A stretch of DNA of 64,000 nucleotides from Pseudomonas sp. HAR-UPW-AIA-41 (GCF_002304225.1 NZ_NSLB01000002.1:550340-614339), one strand, 5' to 3'. Numbered from the stretch's first letter, positions 8,971 to 18,561 are shown. Notes: generated by a model from the sequence alone, not told the origin. Numbers and translations are program-made.

Positions 8971-10146
8971 ATGTCCGATATCGTTATCGTCAGCGGCGCC
9001 CGCACCCCCATGGGCGGTTTCCAGGGCAGCCTGTCCGGCGTATCCGCCGTTGACCTGGGCGCCATCGCCATTCGTGAGGCCGTGGCCCGCGCCGGCATTG
9101 CCGGTGCCGATGTGGAAGAAGTGATCATGGGCTGCGTGCTGCCGGCCGGCCTCAAGCAGGGTCCGGCCCGCCAGGCATCGCTGAATGCCGGCCTGCCAGC
9201 CGCCACCGGCTGCACCACCATCAACAAGCTGTGCGGTTCGGGCATGAAGGCCGTGATGCTGGCGCACGACCTGCTCAAGGCCGGCAGCAACAGCGTGATG
9301 GTCGCCGGCGGCATGGAAAGTATGTCCAACGCCCCCTACATCATCGAAAAAGCCCGTACCGGCCTGCGCATGGGCCACGGCGAGATCAAGGACCACATGT
9401 TCCTCGACGGTCTGGAAGATGCCCGCACCGGCCGCCTGATGGGGTCCTTCGCCCAGGAAACTGCTGACAAGTACGGCATCACCCGTGAGGAGATGGACGC
9501 CTACGCCATCGAATCGCTCAAGCGCGCCCAGAATGCCATCCAGAGCGGCGCCCTGAACGCCGAAATCGTCCCTGTCACCGTCACCAGCCGCAAGGGCGAG
9601 GTGGTGGTCAAGGACGACGAGCAGCCGCTGACCGCCAACCTGGACAAGATCCCGACCCTGCGTCCGGCCTTCCGCAAGGATGGCACCATCACCGCAGCCA
9701 ACGCCAGCTCCATCTCCGACGGTGCCAGCGCCCTGGTGCTGATGACTGCCGAAGAAGCAGCCAAGCGCGGCCTCAAGCCGCTGGCACGTATCGTCGGCCA
9801 CGCCACCCAGAGCCAGGACCCGAGCGAGTTCACCATCGCCCCGATCGGCGCCATGACGAACCTGCTCAAGAAGACCGGCTGGAACAAGGACGAGGTCGAC
9901 CTGTTCGAGATCAACGAAGCCTTTGCCATGGTTACCATGCTGGCCATGCGTGAGCACGGTCTGGATCACGCCAAGGTCAACGTCTACGGCGGCGCCTGCG
10001 CCCAGGGCCACCCGGTCGGCTCCACCGGCTCGCGGATCATCCTGACCCTGATCCACGCCCTGAAGAACACCGGCGGCAAGCGCGGCGTAGCCTCGCTGTG
10101 CATCGGTGGCGGCGAAGCCACTGCGGTGGCCATCGAGCTGATCTGA
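8971..10146 (+). CDS. Acetyl-CoA C-acyltransferase (thiolase)
   Basis: This 391-residue type-II thiolase condenses acyl-CoA units or cleaves 3-ketoacyl-CoA. The acylated cysteine is Cys88 in NKLCGSGMKA, the catalytic histidine is His347 in AQGHPVGSTGSR, and the second cysteine is Cys377 in LCIGGGEA. The ATG at 8971 has GAGGA 8 bases upstream; the frame is open further 5' but without a better start. It is divergent from the acyl-CoA ligase across 195 bases, so both promoters probably lie in that gap. Whether it is biosynthetic (AtoB/PhaA-like) or degradative is not decided by sequence. Confidence 0.94.
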   Translation: MSDIVIVSGARTPMGGFQGSLSGVSAVDLGAIAIREAVARAGIAGADVEEVIMGCVLPAGLKQGPARQASLNAGLPAATGCTTINKLCGSGMKAVMLAHDLLKAGSNSVMVAGGMESMSNAPYIIEKARTGLRMGHGEIKDHMFLDGLEDARTGRLMGSFAQETADKYGITREEMDAYAIESLKRAQNAIQSGALNAEIVPVTVTSRKGEVVVKDDEQPLTANLDKIPTLRPAFRKDGTITAANASSISDGASALVLMTAEEAAKRGLKPLARIVGHATQSQDPSEFTIAPIGAMTNLLKKTGWNKDEVDLFEINEAFAMVTMLAMREHGLDHAKVNVYGGACAQGHPVGSTGSRIILTLIHALKNTGGKRGVASLCIGGGEATAVAIELI

Positions 10147-10162
10147 CGCCCGACTGAGTACA

Positions 10163-10190
10163 AAAAAGCCCGGCTTCGGCCGGGCTTTTT
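10163..10190. terminator. Bidirectional intrinsic terminator
   Basis: GCCCGGC-TTCG-GCCGGGC is flanked by A5 and T5, between the convergent thiolase and uraA genes. It should stop transcription from both sides. Confidence 0.9.
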
Positions 10191-10204
10191 CATTTAGCGA
10201 ACAT

Positions 10205-11461
10205 TTACTCCTGCGCCCGTTTCCAGGCATTGCCACCCGGCAGCAAACCGTTCAGCAACAGTGCCGCCAGCGCACAGAGGGAAATCCCCGACAGGGCGAA
10301 CTCCTGCCCGCCGATGACCATGCCGCCGATGCCGAACACCAGCGTCACCGAGACGATGATCAGGTTGCGTGCCTCGGACAGGTCCACCTGATGACGGATC
10401 AGGGTATTGAGCCCCACCACGGCGATTGAGCCGAACAGCAGACAGAGAATGCCGCCCATCACCGGCACCGGAATGCTCTGCAGCGCCGCGCCGAACTTGC
10501 CGACGAAGGCCAGACCGATGGCAAACAGCGCCGCCCAGGTCATGATCTTCGGGTTGTAGTTCTTGGTCAGCATGACCGCCCCGGTCACTTCGGCATAGGT
10601 GGTATTGGGCGGCCCGCCGAACAGACCGGCGGCCGAGGTGGCCAGACCATCACCCAGCAGCGTGCGGTGCAGCCCCGGCTGCTTGAGGTAGTTCTTGCCG
10701 GTCACGCCCCCTACAGCCACCACGCCGCCGATATGCTCGATGGCCGGAGCCAGCGCTACCGGCAACATGTAAAGAATCGCCCCCCAGTGCAGCTCGGGCG
10801 CGACGAAGTTGGGCAGCGCCAGCCAGGGCGCGGCCGCAATTGCCGCCGTGTCGATCACACCCAGCAACAGCGCCAGGGTGCAGCCCACGGCAATACCGGC
10901 CAGAATCGGCACCAGCCGGAAAATCCCCTTGCCCAGCACAGCCACCAGCACGGTGGTGATCAGCGCCGGCATGGAAATCAGCATGGCCGTGCTGTAGGGC
11001 ACCAGTTGCGCCGCGCCATCGCCGGACTTGCCCATGGCCATGTTCACCGCCACCGGTGACAGCGCCAGACCAATGGAAATGATCACCGGAGCGATCACCA
11101 CCGGCGGCAGCAAGCGGTCGATGAAGGCCGGCCCCTTGAGCTTGACCAGCCCGCCGAGCAGTACATACACAAGACCAGCAGCGACCACACCGCCCAACAC
11201 CGCCGGCAGGCCGAAGCTGGCCTTGGCAGCGATGATCGGCGCGATAAAGGCAAAGCTCGAGGCCAGGAACACCGGCACCTGACGCCCGGTCACCGACTGG
11301 AACAGCAAAGTGCCGACACCGGCGGTAAACAGCGCCACGTTCGGGTCCATGCCGGTAATCAGCGGCATCAGCACCAGGGCGCCGAAGGCCACAAACAGCA
11401 TCTGCGCCCCAGACAGCAGTTGGCGCCAGAGTGGATCATTGAAACCGTCTGCTGACTGCAT
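10205..11461 (-). CDS. uraA: Uracil permease, NCS2 family
   Basis: This 418-residue multi-pass inner-membrane protein of the nucleobase:cation symporter-2 family imports uracil. About 12-14 hydrophobic segments are visible, with the family regions VFLASSFAFIAPI, NTTYAEVTGAV and FGSIAVVGLNTL. The ATG at 11461 is one base from the upp stop codon and has AAGGA 8-9 bases upstream; earlier in-frame starts lie inside upp. The upp-uraA order means the importer and the enzyme trapping uracil as UMP are made from one transcript. Confidence 0.93.
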   Translation of the reverse strand: MQSADGFNDPLWRQLLSGAQMLFVAFGALVLMPLITGMDPNVALFTAGVGTLLFQSVTGRQVPVFLASSFAFIAPIIAAKASFGLPAVLGGVVAAGLVYVLLGGLVKLKGPAFIDRLLPPVVIAPVIISIGLALSPVAVNMAMGKSGDGAAQLVPYSTAMLISMPALITTVLVAVLGKGIFRLVPILAGIAVGCTLALLLGVIDTAAIAAAPWLALPNFVAPELHWGAILYMLPVALAPAIEHIGGVVAVGGVTGKNYLKQPGLHRTLLGDGLATSAAGLFGGPPNTTYAEVTGAVMLTKNYNPKIMTWAALFAIGLAFVGKFGAALQSIPVPVMGGILCLLFGSIAVVGLNTLIRHQVDLSEARNLIIVSVTLVFGIGGMVIGGQEFALSGISLCALAALLLNGLLPGGNAWKRAQE

Positions 11462-11462
11462 C

Positions 11463-12101
11463 TCAGGCATCCTTCTGCTGGGTGCCGAAAATCTTGTCAC
11501 CGGCATCGCCCAGGCCCGGGAGGATATAACCGTGCTCGTTCAGTCCCTGATCGACCGAAGCGGTAAACAGCATCACATCCGGGTGCGCGGCCTCGACTGC
11601 GGCAATGCCCTCGGGGGCGGCCACCAGCACCATGGCGCGGATTTCCCTGCAGCCAGCCTTCTTCAGCAGGTCGATGGTCGCCACCATGGAGCCGCCAGTG
11701 GCCAGCATGGGGTCGATGATCAGCGCCAGGCGCTCGTCGATCTCCGGTGCCAGCTTCTCCAGATAGGTATGGGCCTGCAGGGTTTCTTCATTGCGCGCTA
11801 CACCCACGGCACTGACCTTGGCCCCCGGAATCAGGCTGAGCACACCATCGAGCATGCCGATACCCGCACGCAGGATGGGCACCACGGTGATCTTCTTGCC
11901 GGCAATCTTCTCGACAGCCACCGGGCCGGCCCAGCCGGTAATCTCGTACGACTCCAGCGGCAGGTCAGCCGTGGCTTCGTAGGTCAGCAACGCACCGACC
12001 TCCTGGGCCAGCTCGCGAAAGTTCTTGGTGCTGATATCGGCACGGCGCATCAGCCCCAGTTTGTGGCGGATCAGAGGGTGGCGAATTTCGCGCACGGGCA
12101 T
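11463..12101 (-). CDS. upp: Uracil phosphoribosyltransferase
   Basis: This 212-residue enzyme makes UMP from uracil and PRPP in pyrimidine salvage. The PRPP-binding loop [12 protein letters not shown] is clear, and [17 protein letters not shown] is the usual uracil-binding C-terminal signature. Length is typical for the family. GGAG lies upstream of the ATG. It leads the upp-uraA operon and is divergent from hpt across 228 bases. Confidence 0.97.
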   Translation of the reverse strand: MPVREIRHPLIRHKLGLMRRADISTKNFRELAQEVGALLTYEATADLPLESYEITGWAGPVAVEKIAGKKITVVPILRAGIGMLDGVLSLIPGAKVSAVGVARNEETLQAHTYLEKLAPEIDERLALIIDPMLATGGSMVATIDLLKKAGCREIRAMVLVAAPEGIAAVEAAHPDVMLFTASVDQGLNEHGYILPGLGDAGDKIFGTQQKDA

Positions 12102-12329
12102 GGCAGGTTCTCCGACGGGAAAAGTTGCGTTTGATTAAAGCACTGGCTATGCCATCAGAGCGGCCGGCGATACGGTTCGACACACAAGCTGATCAAGGCG
12201 TCAGGATTCTACCCGTTTCGGGCAGCCTTCGGACACACGGAGCTTGCCGCCAACCGGCCATATCAGTACCTTTGCCGCCTTTTATTGACGGCTCGGTCAA
12301 GCCGCGCCCTTCCATCAGGAGAACCTGCC

Positions 12330-12887
12330 ATGTCCGCCGATCTCGCCCACATCCGCCAGGTAATGGCCGAAGCCGACTGCCTGTACAGCAACGATCAGGT
12401 CGAAACGGCGATCACCCAGGTCGCCAAAGCCATCAACGGCGAGCTGGCCGAGCGCAACCCGGTGGTGTTCTGCGTGATGAACGGCGGCCTGATCTTCGCC
12501 GGCAAGCTGCTGCCTTTGCTGGATTTCCCGCTGGAACTTTCCTACCTGCACGCCACCCGCTACCGCAGTGAAACCACTGGCGGCGAGCTGTTCTGGAAGG
12601 CCAAGCCGGAAGTGTCGTTCATCGACCGCGAAGTGCTGATCATCGATGACATCCTCGACGAAGGCCACACCCTGGCCGCCATCATCGACTTCTGCAAGCA
12701 TGCCGGCGCCAGCGCCGTGCACACCGCGGTACTGATCGACAAGACCCACGACCGCAAGGCCCGCCCGGACCTCAAGGCAGACTATGTCGGCCTACCCTGC
12801 GAAGACCGTTTCATCTTCGGTTACGGCATGGACTACAAGGGTTACTGGCGCAATGCCGCCGGGATCTACGCAGTCAAGGGCCTGTAA
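12330..12887 (+). CDS. hpt: Hypoxanthine-guanine phosphoribosyltransferase
   Basis: This 185-residue purine salvage enzyme converts hypoxanthine or guanine plus PRPP to IMP or GMP. The PRPP motif LIIDDILDEGHT sits at about residues 103-114, and FCVMNGGLIFAGKLL is the N-terminal family signature. AGGAG lies about 8 bases before the ATG. It is divergent from upp-uraA and directly followed by a cupin gene with no gap, so the two are likely co-translated. Confidence 0.95.
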   Translation: MSADLAHIRQVMAEADCLYSNDQVETAITQVAKAINGELAERNPVVFCVMNGGLIFAGKLLPLLDFPLELSYLHATRYRSETTGGELFWKAKPEVSFIDREVLIIDDILDEGHTLAAIIDFCKHAGASAVHTAVLIDKTHDRKARPDLKADYVGLPCEDRFIFGYGMDYKGYWRNAAGIYAVKGL

Positions 12888-13376
12888 GTGGCCAGCACGC
12901 GCTTTCTCGACCAGGCCCTGTTTGCCGAACTGACCCAGGCCGCTGGCGTCAGCCCCCGGCAACGCCAGCACCACAACCTGCATGAGATGAGCGAGCCCTG
13001 CCACCGCATGCTGGTGGGCATGCAGCCGGACACCTACATCCCGCCGCACCGCCACCTGAGCGCCGACAAAGCGGAAACCCTGATTGCCCTGCAGGGCCGC
13101 TTCGGCCTGCTGCTGTTCAGCGAGCAGGGCGACCTTGAAGCGACACGGGTGCTGCAGGCCGGTGGTGAATGCAGTGGCGTGGACCTGGCGCCCGGCCAGT
13201 TCCACGCTCTGGTGGTGCTGAGCCCTGACGCCGTGCTGTTCGAGTGCAAGGCCGGTCCCTACCGGCCACTGGGCGATGGCGAATTCGCCAGTTGGGCGCC
13301 CGCCGAAGGTTCTGCGGAAGCGGCCAGTTACCGCGACTGGATGCGTGCCTGCTTCGACGATCAAACCGCCCGCTAA
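12888..13376 (+). CDS. WbuC-type cupin protein
   Basis: This 162-residue cupin-fold protein has the metal-binding pattern PPHRHLSADKAETLIALQG at about residues 52-70, typical of the WbuC family. It starts with GTG immediately after the hpt stop codon (TAAGTG), with AAGGG within the hpt end as ribosome-binding site. Family members are linked to surface polysaccharide loci, but here the partner is hpt, and I recall the same pair in P. aeruginosa (PA4644-PA4645). The catalytic role is unknown. Confidence 0.85.
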   Translation: MASTRFLDQALFAELTQAAGVSPRQRQHHNLHEMSEPCHRMLVGMQPDTYIPPHRHLSADKAETLIALQGRFGLLLFSEQGDLEATRVLQAGGECSGVDLAPGQFHALVVLSPDAVLFECKAGPYRPLGDGEFASWAPAEGSAEAASYRDWMRACFDDQTAR

Positions 13377-13407
13377 GCGCTCTGCAACCCTCGGTTCAGA
13401 TATCTGC

Positions 13408-15162
13408 TCAACTCGCCTCGCCCAGCCAGCGCAATGCCCTGGCGCGGGCCTGCGGCAGATCACGCACATAGGCCAATTGCCGCTGCGACCGCAGAATACC
13501 GGCGCGGCGCAATTTCAGCCGCACCCGCGAGGACGGGCCGCAGAGGATCAGGGCAATCCCACGGGCGCGGTAGTCACGCAAAACGTTTTCCAGCGCTGCC
13601 AGCGCAGTCATATCCAGCAGCGGCACCGCACTCATCTCGACAATCACCACGCGCACCTCGGGATTGAAGCGGCGCAGCACGCTCAGCGCCTTCTCCGCCG
13701 CACCAAAGAACAGCGGCCCGCGAATCGCGTACACCGCCACCTGCGGCGGCAGATCGACCAGCGCCCCATGCGAGGCCCCTGTCAGCGCAGCAGTATCGGT
13801 CAGCTCGCTCATGCGTTTGATAAACAGGCCCGCCGCCAGCAGCAGACCCACCCCGACCGCCAGGACCATGTCGAACAACACGGTCAGCAGCAGGCAGACC
13901 AGCAGCACCAGTACGTCATGACGCGGGGCAATGCGCAGGGTGTGCCAGACATGCGCCGGCTCGCTCATGTTCCACGCCACCATCAGCAGCAGCGCCGCCA
14001 GGGCCGACATCGGCAGGTAACTGAACCAGGGCGCCAGCACCAGCATGGCCAGCAGCACCACACCGGCATGCACCATGGCCGCCAGCGGAGAAAAGGCCCC
14101 GGCGCGCACACTGGCTGCCGTGCGGGCAATGGCTGCCGTGGCGGTAATGGCCCCCAGCAACGGGGCCAGCAGATTACCGATGCCCTGCCCGACCAGCTCG
14201 GCATTGGGATCATGCTTGCTGTCGGCCATACCGTCGGCAACCACAGCGCAGAGCAGCGATTCGATCGCGCCAAGCATGGCTATCGCCAGGGCTGAAGGCA
14301 GCAACTGGCGCACCAGCTCAAACGACAGGCCGATCGGCTGCCCCTGGGCATTGGCCAGCTGCCAGGGCCAGGCAAAGGACGGCAGGAACGGCGGAATGCC
14401 CGGCAGATTCTCTCCGCCCAGGCTGTAGCTGAACCGCTCCCCCAGGGTTGCCACCGGTAGCCCCAGCCGGTCCAGCCAGAGCCCCAGCAGACAGCCCGCC
14501 AACAGGGCCACCAGATGCCCCGGCACCTTCGGCACCAGGCGCGGCCAGAGCAACAGAACCGCCAGCGTGGCCAGCGCCACCAGGCTATCGCCCGGCTGCA
14601 GGCTTGGCAGCGCCTGCCACAGCAGCCCCAGCTGATCCAGCACATGAGCCGAGCTGGCCGGCACGCTGAGGCCGAAGAAATCCTTGATCTGCAAAATGGC
14701 GATGACCACGCCGATACCGGCGGTAAAGCCCAGCGTCACCGGATAAGGGATGAACTCGATCAGCCGCCCTGCCCTCGCCCAGCCAAGGGCAATCAGAATC
14801 ATCCCGGCCAACATGCTGCACAGCAGCAGCCCACCAATGCCATGCTGCTGGGTAATCGGCAGGAGGATGACGACAAAGGCCGCAGTCGGGCCGCTGATGT
14901 TGAAGCGCGAGCCGCCGCACAGGGCGATCAGCGGCGCGGCCACCAGCACGGTATACAGGCCATGCTGCGGCGGCACCCCCACGGCAATCGCCAGCGCCAT
15001 GGCCAGCGGAATGGCGATGATGCCCACCGTCAGCCCGGCCGTCAGATCACCACGCAGGTGGCGCATGGAGTACCCGGCACGCCAGCACTGACGCCAGGCG
15101 GAAAACAGCGGTGGCAACATGCGCCCTGCCCGCAACCGGTTCACAACTCGCTGCTTGCTCAC
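13408..15162 (-). CDS. SulP family anion transporter with STAS domain
   Basis: This 584-residue inner-membrane transporter of the SLC26/SulP family carries anions such as sulfate or bicarbonate. Residues to about 420 form 10-14 membrane segments, including GDLTAGLTVGIIAIPLAMA and the NISGPTAAFVVIL family motif. A C-terminal STAS domain (about residues 450-560) is visible around FFGAAEKAL and MSAVPLLDMTALAAL. The GTG at 15162 is preferred because AGGAG lies 7 bases upstream; the frame continues further 5' without another good site. Substrate is not resolved by sequence. Confidence 0.9.
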   Translation of the reverse strand: MSKQRVVNRLRAGRMLPPLFSAWRQCWRAGYSMRHLRGDLTAGLTVGIIAIPLAMALAIAVGVPPQHGLYTVLVAAPLIALCGGSRFNISGPTAAFVVILLPITQQHGIGGLLLCSMLAGMILIALGWARAGRLIEFIPYPVTLGFTAGIGVVIAILQIKDFFGLSVPASSAHVLDQLGLLWQALPSLQPGDSLVALATLAVLLLWPRLVPKVPGHLVALLAGCLLGLWLDRLGLPVATLGERFSYSLGGENLPGIPPFLPSFAWPWQLANAQGQPIGLSFELVRQLLPSALAIAMLGAIESLLCAVVADGMADSKHDPNAELVGQGIGNLLAPLLGAITATAAIARTAASVRAGAFSPLAAMVHAGVVLLAMLVLAPWFSYLPMSALAALLLMVAWNMSEPAHVWHTLRIAPRHDVLVLLVCLLLTVLFDMVLAVGVGLLLAAGLFIKRMSELTDTAALTGASHGALVDLPPQVAVYAIRGPLFFGAAEKALSVLRRFNPEVRVVIVEMSAVPLLDMTALAALENVLRDYRARGIALILCGPSSRVRLKLRRAGILRSQRQLAYVRDLPQARARALRWLGEAS

Positions 15163-15285
15163 TTCACTCTCCTTGGCCGTGCCGCCAGTATAAGAGCCAC
15201 GCTCCGGCGCGGGCAGGCTGCCGCCTTCGACCTTGGTCGTGGTAAAGTGCGCGGCCAAAACGTGCTAGCCGTGGAGAAATGGGCA

Positions 15286-15573
15286 ATGCGTAAAGACAAG
15301 AAGCAGGTCATCGGCGAAGAGATCAGTGACGAGGCGATCCAGCTGTTTCTGACCGTCGAACCGGCCGACGACACGCCTCCGTCCCTGCACAAACTGATCA
15401 AGGCCTACCGCGGCCTGCGCATCGACGACTTCGAGCGCTTCCTCGGCTTTTTCAAAGCCGCCGGCTATGACCTCAATGCCCGCAATGCCAAAGGCGAAGA
15501 CTTCGTCGCGCTGATACAGAATCAGCGCCTGGCAGAGCCCTACATTGAAGTGATCAACGCCGCCCGCGCCTGA
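15286..15573 (+). CDS. PA4642-type conserved small protein
   Basis: This 95-residue soluble protein begins MRKDKKQVIGEEISDEAI and resembles the Pseudomonas PA4642 family. Its body (KLIKAYRGLRIDDFERFLGFFKAAGYDLNA in part) looks helical and is rich in charged residues. No catalytic motif or membrane segment is visible. GGAG precedes the ATG by about 11 bases. It is divergent from the SulP gene and ends at its own hairpin. Function unknown. Confidence 0.85.
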   Translation: MRKDKKQVIGEEISDEAIQLFLTVEPADDTPPSLHKLIKAYRGLRIDDFERFLGFFKAAGYDLNARNAKGEDFVALIQNQRLAEPYIEVINAARA

Positions 15574-15591
15574 TACAAACGCGCAACACCC

Positions 15592-15617
15592 GACAACCCG
15601 GCTCCGGCCGGGTTGTC
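15592..15617 (+). terminator. Hairpin after PA4642-type gene
   Basis: An 11-bp perfect stem (GACAACCCGGC and its complement) with a 4-base loop starts 18 bases past the stop codon. The T-rich tail TGTTTCT is interrupted. Confidence 0.7.
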
Positions 15618-15740
15618 TGTTTCTGCCCTTCGCGTCGGTAAAAAAAGCACCGCTTTGACGTTTTTTCCACATTTTCTTCACGAGTAACCGACGTCCGGCC
15701 TAGGACAATTCCGCCATCCTCATCGATCGCGGAATTGATC

Positions 15741-17735
15741 ATGCCCGCCCTGCGCAACGCTTCTGCCCGTTACCTGCTACTCATCGGCGGCCTGTGGCTG
15801 ACGGTTTTCTTTTTGAGCCGCAGCCTGTTGCTGCTCACCCACTGGCCAGAAGCCAGCGCCAGTGCCGGCGATGTTCTGCGCCTGTTCGGCATCGGCCTGC
15901 TCTATGACCTGGCCTTTCTCAGCTACGCACTGCTGCCACTGGGGCTGTATCTGGCGCTATGCCCGGCCCGGCTGTGGCAACGACGCGGCCACCAGCTGTG
16001 GCTGCAGGCTCTGCTGGGCGTCACGATCTTCGTCATGCTGTTCAGCGCTGTGGCGGAGTGGCTGTTCTGGGATGAGTTCGGCGTTCGCTTCAACTTCATT
16101 GCCGTGGACTACCTGGTCTACTCCGACGAGGTGATCCAGAACATTCGCGAGTCCTATCCCGTGAACAGCCTGCTGACCCTGCTGGCTCTGCTCAGCGCCA
16201 GCCTGACCTGGGCCCTGCACAAACCGCTGCAGGCCATTCTTCAGGCGCCTGGTGCATCACGCGGCGCACGCCTGCGCAGCATCGCCTTGCTGGCCGGCAT
16301 GGCTACAAGCGCCCTGCTGTTTCTGGATCAGGAGATACCCCGGGGCCAGGGCGGCAATACCTACCAGCACGAGCTGGCGAGCAACGGCCCCTACCAGTTT
16401 TTCGCTGCCTTCCGTAACAACGAGCTGGATTACGATCAGTTCTACAGCAGCCTGCCGGCAGATGAGGCTGGCCGCCAGCTGCGCGCCGAAGTGGCCGAGC
16501 CCAACAGCCGTTTCCTCAGCACAGACCCGCTGGATATCCGCCGAGATATCGACAACCCCGGCCAGCCGCGCCCGCTGAATATCGTGCTGGTCACCATTGA
16601 AAGTCTCTCGGCCAAGTACCTCGGCAGCTTTGGCGACAGCCGCGGCCTGACGCCCAACCTGGACCAGCTGCGCCGCGAAAGCCTGACCTTCACCAACCTC
16701 TATGCCACTGGCACCCGGACCGACCGTGGTCTTGAAGCCATCACCCTGGCCATCCCGCCCACCCCCGGGCGCTCCATCGTCAAGCGCATCGGCCGAGAAA
16801 GTGGTTATGCCAGCCTCGGCCAGCAGCTCAGCGCCAAAGGCTATGACAGTGTGTTCGTCTACGGCGGGCGCAGCTACTTCGACAACATGGGCGCCTTCTT
16901 TCGCGGTAACGGCTACCGGGTCGTCGACCAGAGCAACGTCGAGGAGTCCGAGATCCACTTCAAGAATGCCTGGGGCATGGCCGATGAGGATCTGTACGAG
17001 CAGACGCTGAAGCTGGCGGATGCCGACCACGCCGCCGGCAAGCCGTTCCTGCTGCAGCTGATGACGACCTCCAATCACCGCCCCTATACCTACCCGGACG
17101 GGCGCATCGACATTCCCTCGGGAGACGGCCGCGAAGGCGCGGTGAAATATACCGACTGGGCCATCGGCGACTTCCTCGCCAAGGCCAGGCAGAAGCCCTG
17201 GTTCAACGACACGCTGTTCGTCTTCATCGCCGATCACTGTGCCGGCAGCGCAGGGAGCGAAGACCTGCCGGTGGCCAACTACCACATCCCGCTGTTCATC
17301 TATGCCCCGCAGTACATTGCCGCGCGGGAGGATGCACAGCTGGCCAGCCAGATCGACCTGGCACCGACACTGCTCGGCCTACTCAATCAGGATTACGTCT
17401 CGACCTTCTACGGCCGTAACCTGTTGCAGGCCAGTCAGCTGCAGCCACGTGTCCTGATCGGCAACTACCAGCACCTCGGGCTGTTCGACGGCAAGGATCT
17501 GGCCATTCTCAGCCCGCGCCAGGGCATGCGCCGCCACGACGATGCTCTGGGCAAAAGCATTGAGCGCCGCGTGGACCGCAGCGATCCTCTGCTACAACGT
17601 GATATCGGCTACTTTCAGGCCGCCAGTCATGCCTTTCGCCAGCACCTGCTGAGCTGGCAGGGAAGTCCACCGGACCAGCACATAACCCAGCACTGCCCAG
17701 GCAATCAGACGCATTGCACCAAGGCCCGCTCATGA
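15741..17735 (+). CDS. LTA-synthase-family phosphoglycerol transferase-like protein
   Basis: This 664-residue inner-membrane protein has about five N-terminal membrane segments and a periplasmic sulfatase-fold domain from about residue 270. Metal and catalytic positions of the LtaS/OpgB family are visible: Glu in VTIESLSAKYLG, a candidate nucleophile Thr in GTRTDRG, and Asp-His in FIADHC. Gram-negative relatives transfer phosphoglycerol or phosphoethanolamine groups to glycans or lipids. The ATG at 15741 is preferred over TTG at 15735, with GGA 8 bases upstream. Its stop overlaps the start of the PAP2 gene (ATGA), so the two are coupled. The real substrate is unknown. Confidence 0.88.
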   Translation: MPALRNASARYLLLIGGLWLTVFFLSRSLLLLTHWPEASASAGDVLRLFGIGLLYDLAFLSYALLPLGLYLALCPARLWQRRGHQLWLQALLGVTIFVMLFSAVAEWLFWDEFGVRFNFIAVDYLVYSDEVIQNIRESYPVNSLLTLLALLSASLTWALHKPLQAILQAPGASRGARLRSIALLAGMATSALLFLDQEIPRGQGGNTYQHELASNGPYQFFAAFRNNELDYDQFYSSLPADEAGRQLRAEVAEPNSRFLSTDPLDIRRDIDNPGQPRPLNIVLVTIESLSAKYLGSFGDSRGLTPNLDQLRRESLTFTNLYATGTRTDRGLEAITLAIPPTPGRSIVKRIGRESGYASLGQQLSAKGYDSVFVYGGRSYFDNMGAFFRGNGYRVVDQSNVEESEIHFKNAWGMADEDLYEQTLKLADADHAAGKPFLLQLMTTSNHRPYTYPDGRIDIPSGDGREGAVKYTDWAIGDFLAKARQKPWFNDTLFVFIADHCAGSAGSEDLPVANYHIPLFIYAPQYIAAREDAQLASQIDLAPTLLGLLNQDYVSTFYGRNLLQASQLQPRVLIGNYQHLGLFDGKDLAILSPRQGMRRHDDALGKSIERRVDRSDPLLQRDIGYFQAASHAFRQHLLSWQGSPPDQHITQHCPGNQTHCTKARS

Positions 17736-18481
17736 GTCAGTCCTGCCACGCAACCAGTCGCCCCTATAACCGCTGGGTATTTATCGGCCTGCCCATTGGC
17801 CTGGGACTGCTGATGCTCTTACCCGCCTTCACCCGGCTGGACTTTGCTCTGGCAGAACTGTTCTATGTTCCGGGTGACGGATTTATCGGCCGCCACAGCG
17901 CCTTTATCGAGGACTGGCTGCATGACAGGGCCAAACAGCTGGTGATCGTCATCGGCGTACTGGTGATTGCCGGTTTTCTCGGCAGCCTGTGCCTGCAACG
18001 CCTGCGCCCCTGGCGCCGTCGGCTGGGCTATCTGGTACTGGCCATGGCGCTATCCACCAGCTTCGTCAATCCGTTGAAGAGCCTCACGCGCATGCACTGC
18101 CCTTGGAGTCTCAGCGAGTTCGGCGGCGTGGAGCAGTTCAGCGAGTTGCTCGGCCCACGTGCTCCGGCAGTCGAGAACGGTGGCCGCTGCTGGCCGGGCG
18201 GTCATGCCGCCGCCGGCTTTACCCTGTTTGCCTTCTTCTTCGTCTGGCGCGACCGTCAGCCACACCGTGCCCGTGCCGCACTGGTCAGCGCACTGCTGCT
18301 GGGCGGAGTGTTTTCCCTGTCACGCATGATTCAGGGCGCACATTTCCTCTCACACAATCTGTGGACTGCCGTGTTCTGCTGGCTGATCTGTCTCGGCTGC
18401 TACCACCTGCTGCTGTACCGCCGCCCAGTGCTTAGCCAAACGGCCCCAGCCGTTGCTCTGAGTACCCCGCAACTACCCTGA
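17732..18481 (+). CDS. PAP2 family membrane phosphatase
   Basis: This 249-residue protein has about six membrane segments and recognisable PAP2 phosphatase motifs: KSLTRMHCPW (motif 1), WPGGHAA (motif 2, usually PSGH) and SRMIQGAHFLSH (motif 3, where the last Asp is His). The three core residues Arg/His/His are kept. The start ATG overlaps the stop of the upstream transferase, which implies a joint role, such as removing a lipid pyrophosphate product or trimming lipid head groups. That role is inference. Confidence 0.88.
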   Translation: MSQSCHATSRPYNRWVFIGLPIGLGLLMLLPAFTRLDFALAELFYVPGDGFIGRHSAFIEDWLHDRAKQLVIVIGVLVIAGFLGSLCLQRLRPWRRRLGYLVLAMALSTSFVNPLKSLTRMHCPWSLSEFGGVEQFSELLGPRAPAVENGGRCWPGGHAAAGFTLFAFFFVWRDRQPHRARAALVSALLLGGVFSLSRMIQGAHFLSHNLWTAVFCWLICLGCYHLLLYRRPVLSQTAPAVALSTPQLP

Positions 18482-18508
18482 TACAGCACAGGGCCAAACA
18501 GTGCCCAT

Positions 18509-18539
18509 GAAAAAGCCCCGCACTTGGCGGGGCTTTTTC
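18509..18539. terminator. Bidirectional intrinsic terminator
   Basis: GAAAAAGCCCCGC pairs perfectly with GCGGGGCTTTTTC around a 5-base loop. It lies between the convergent PAP2 and groEL genes, with A5 and T5 on the two sides. Confidence 0.9.
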
Positions 18540-18561
18540 GTTACAACGGGTGCCGGGTGGC

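Noticed and set aside
14515..15285. 5' extension of the PA4642-type frame through the SulP gene
   Set aside because: The region is antisense to SulP and has low-complexity Gln/His/Arg composition; the real start is 15286.
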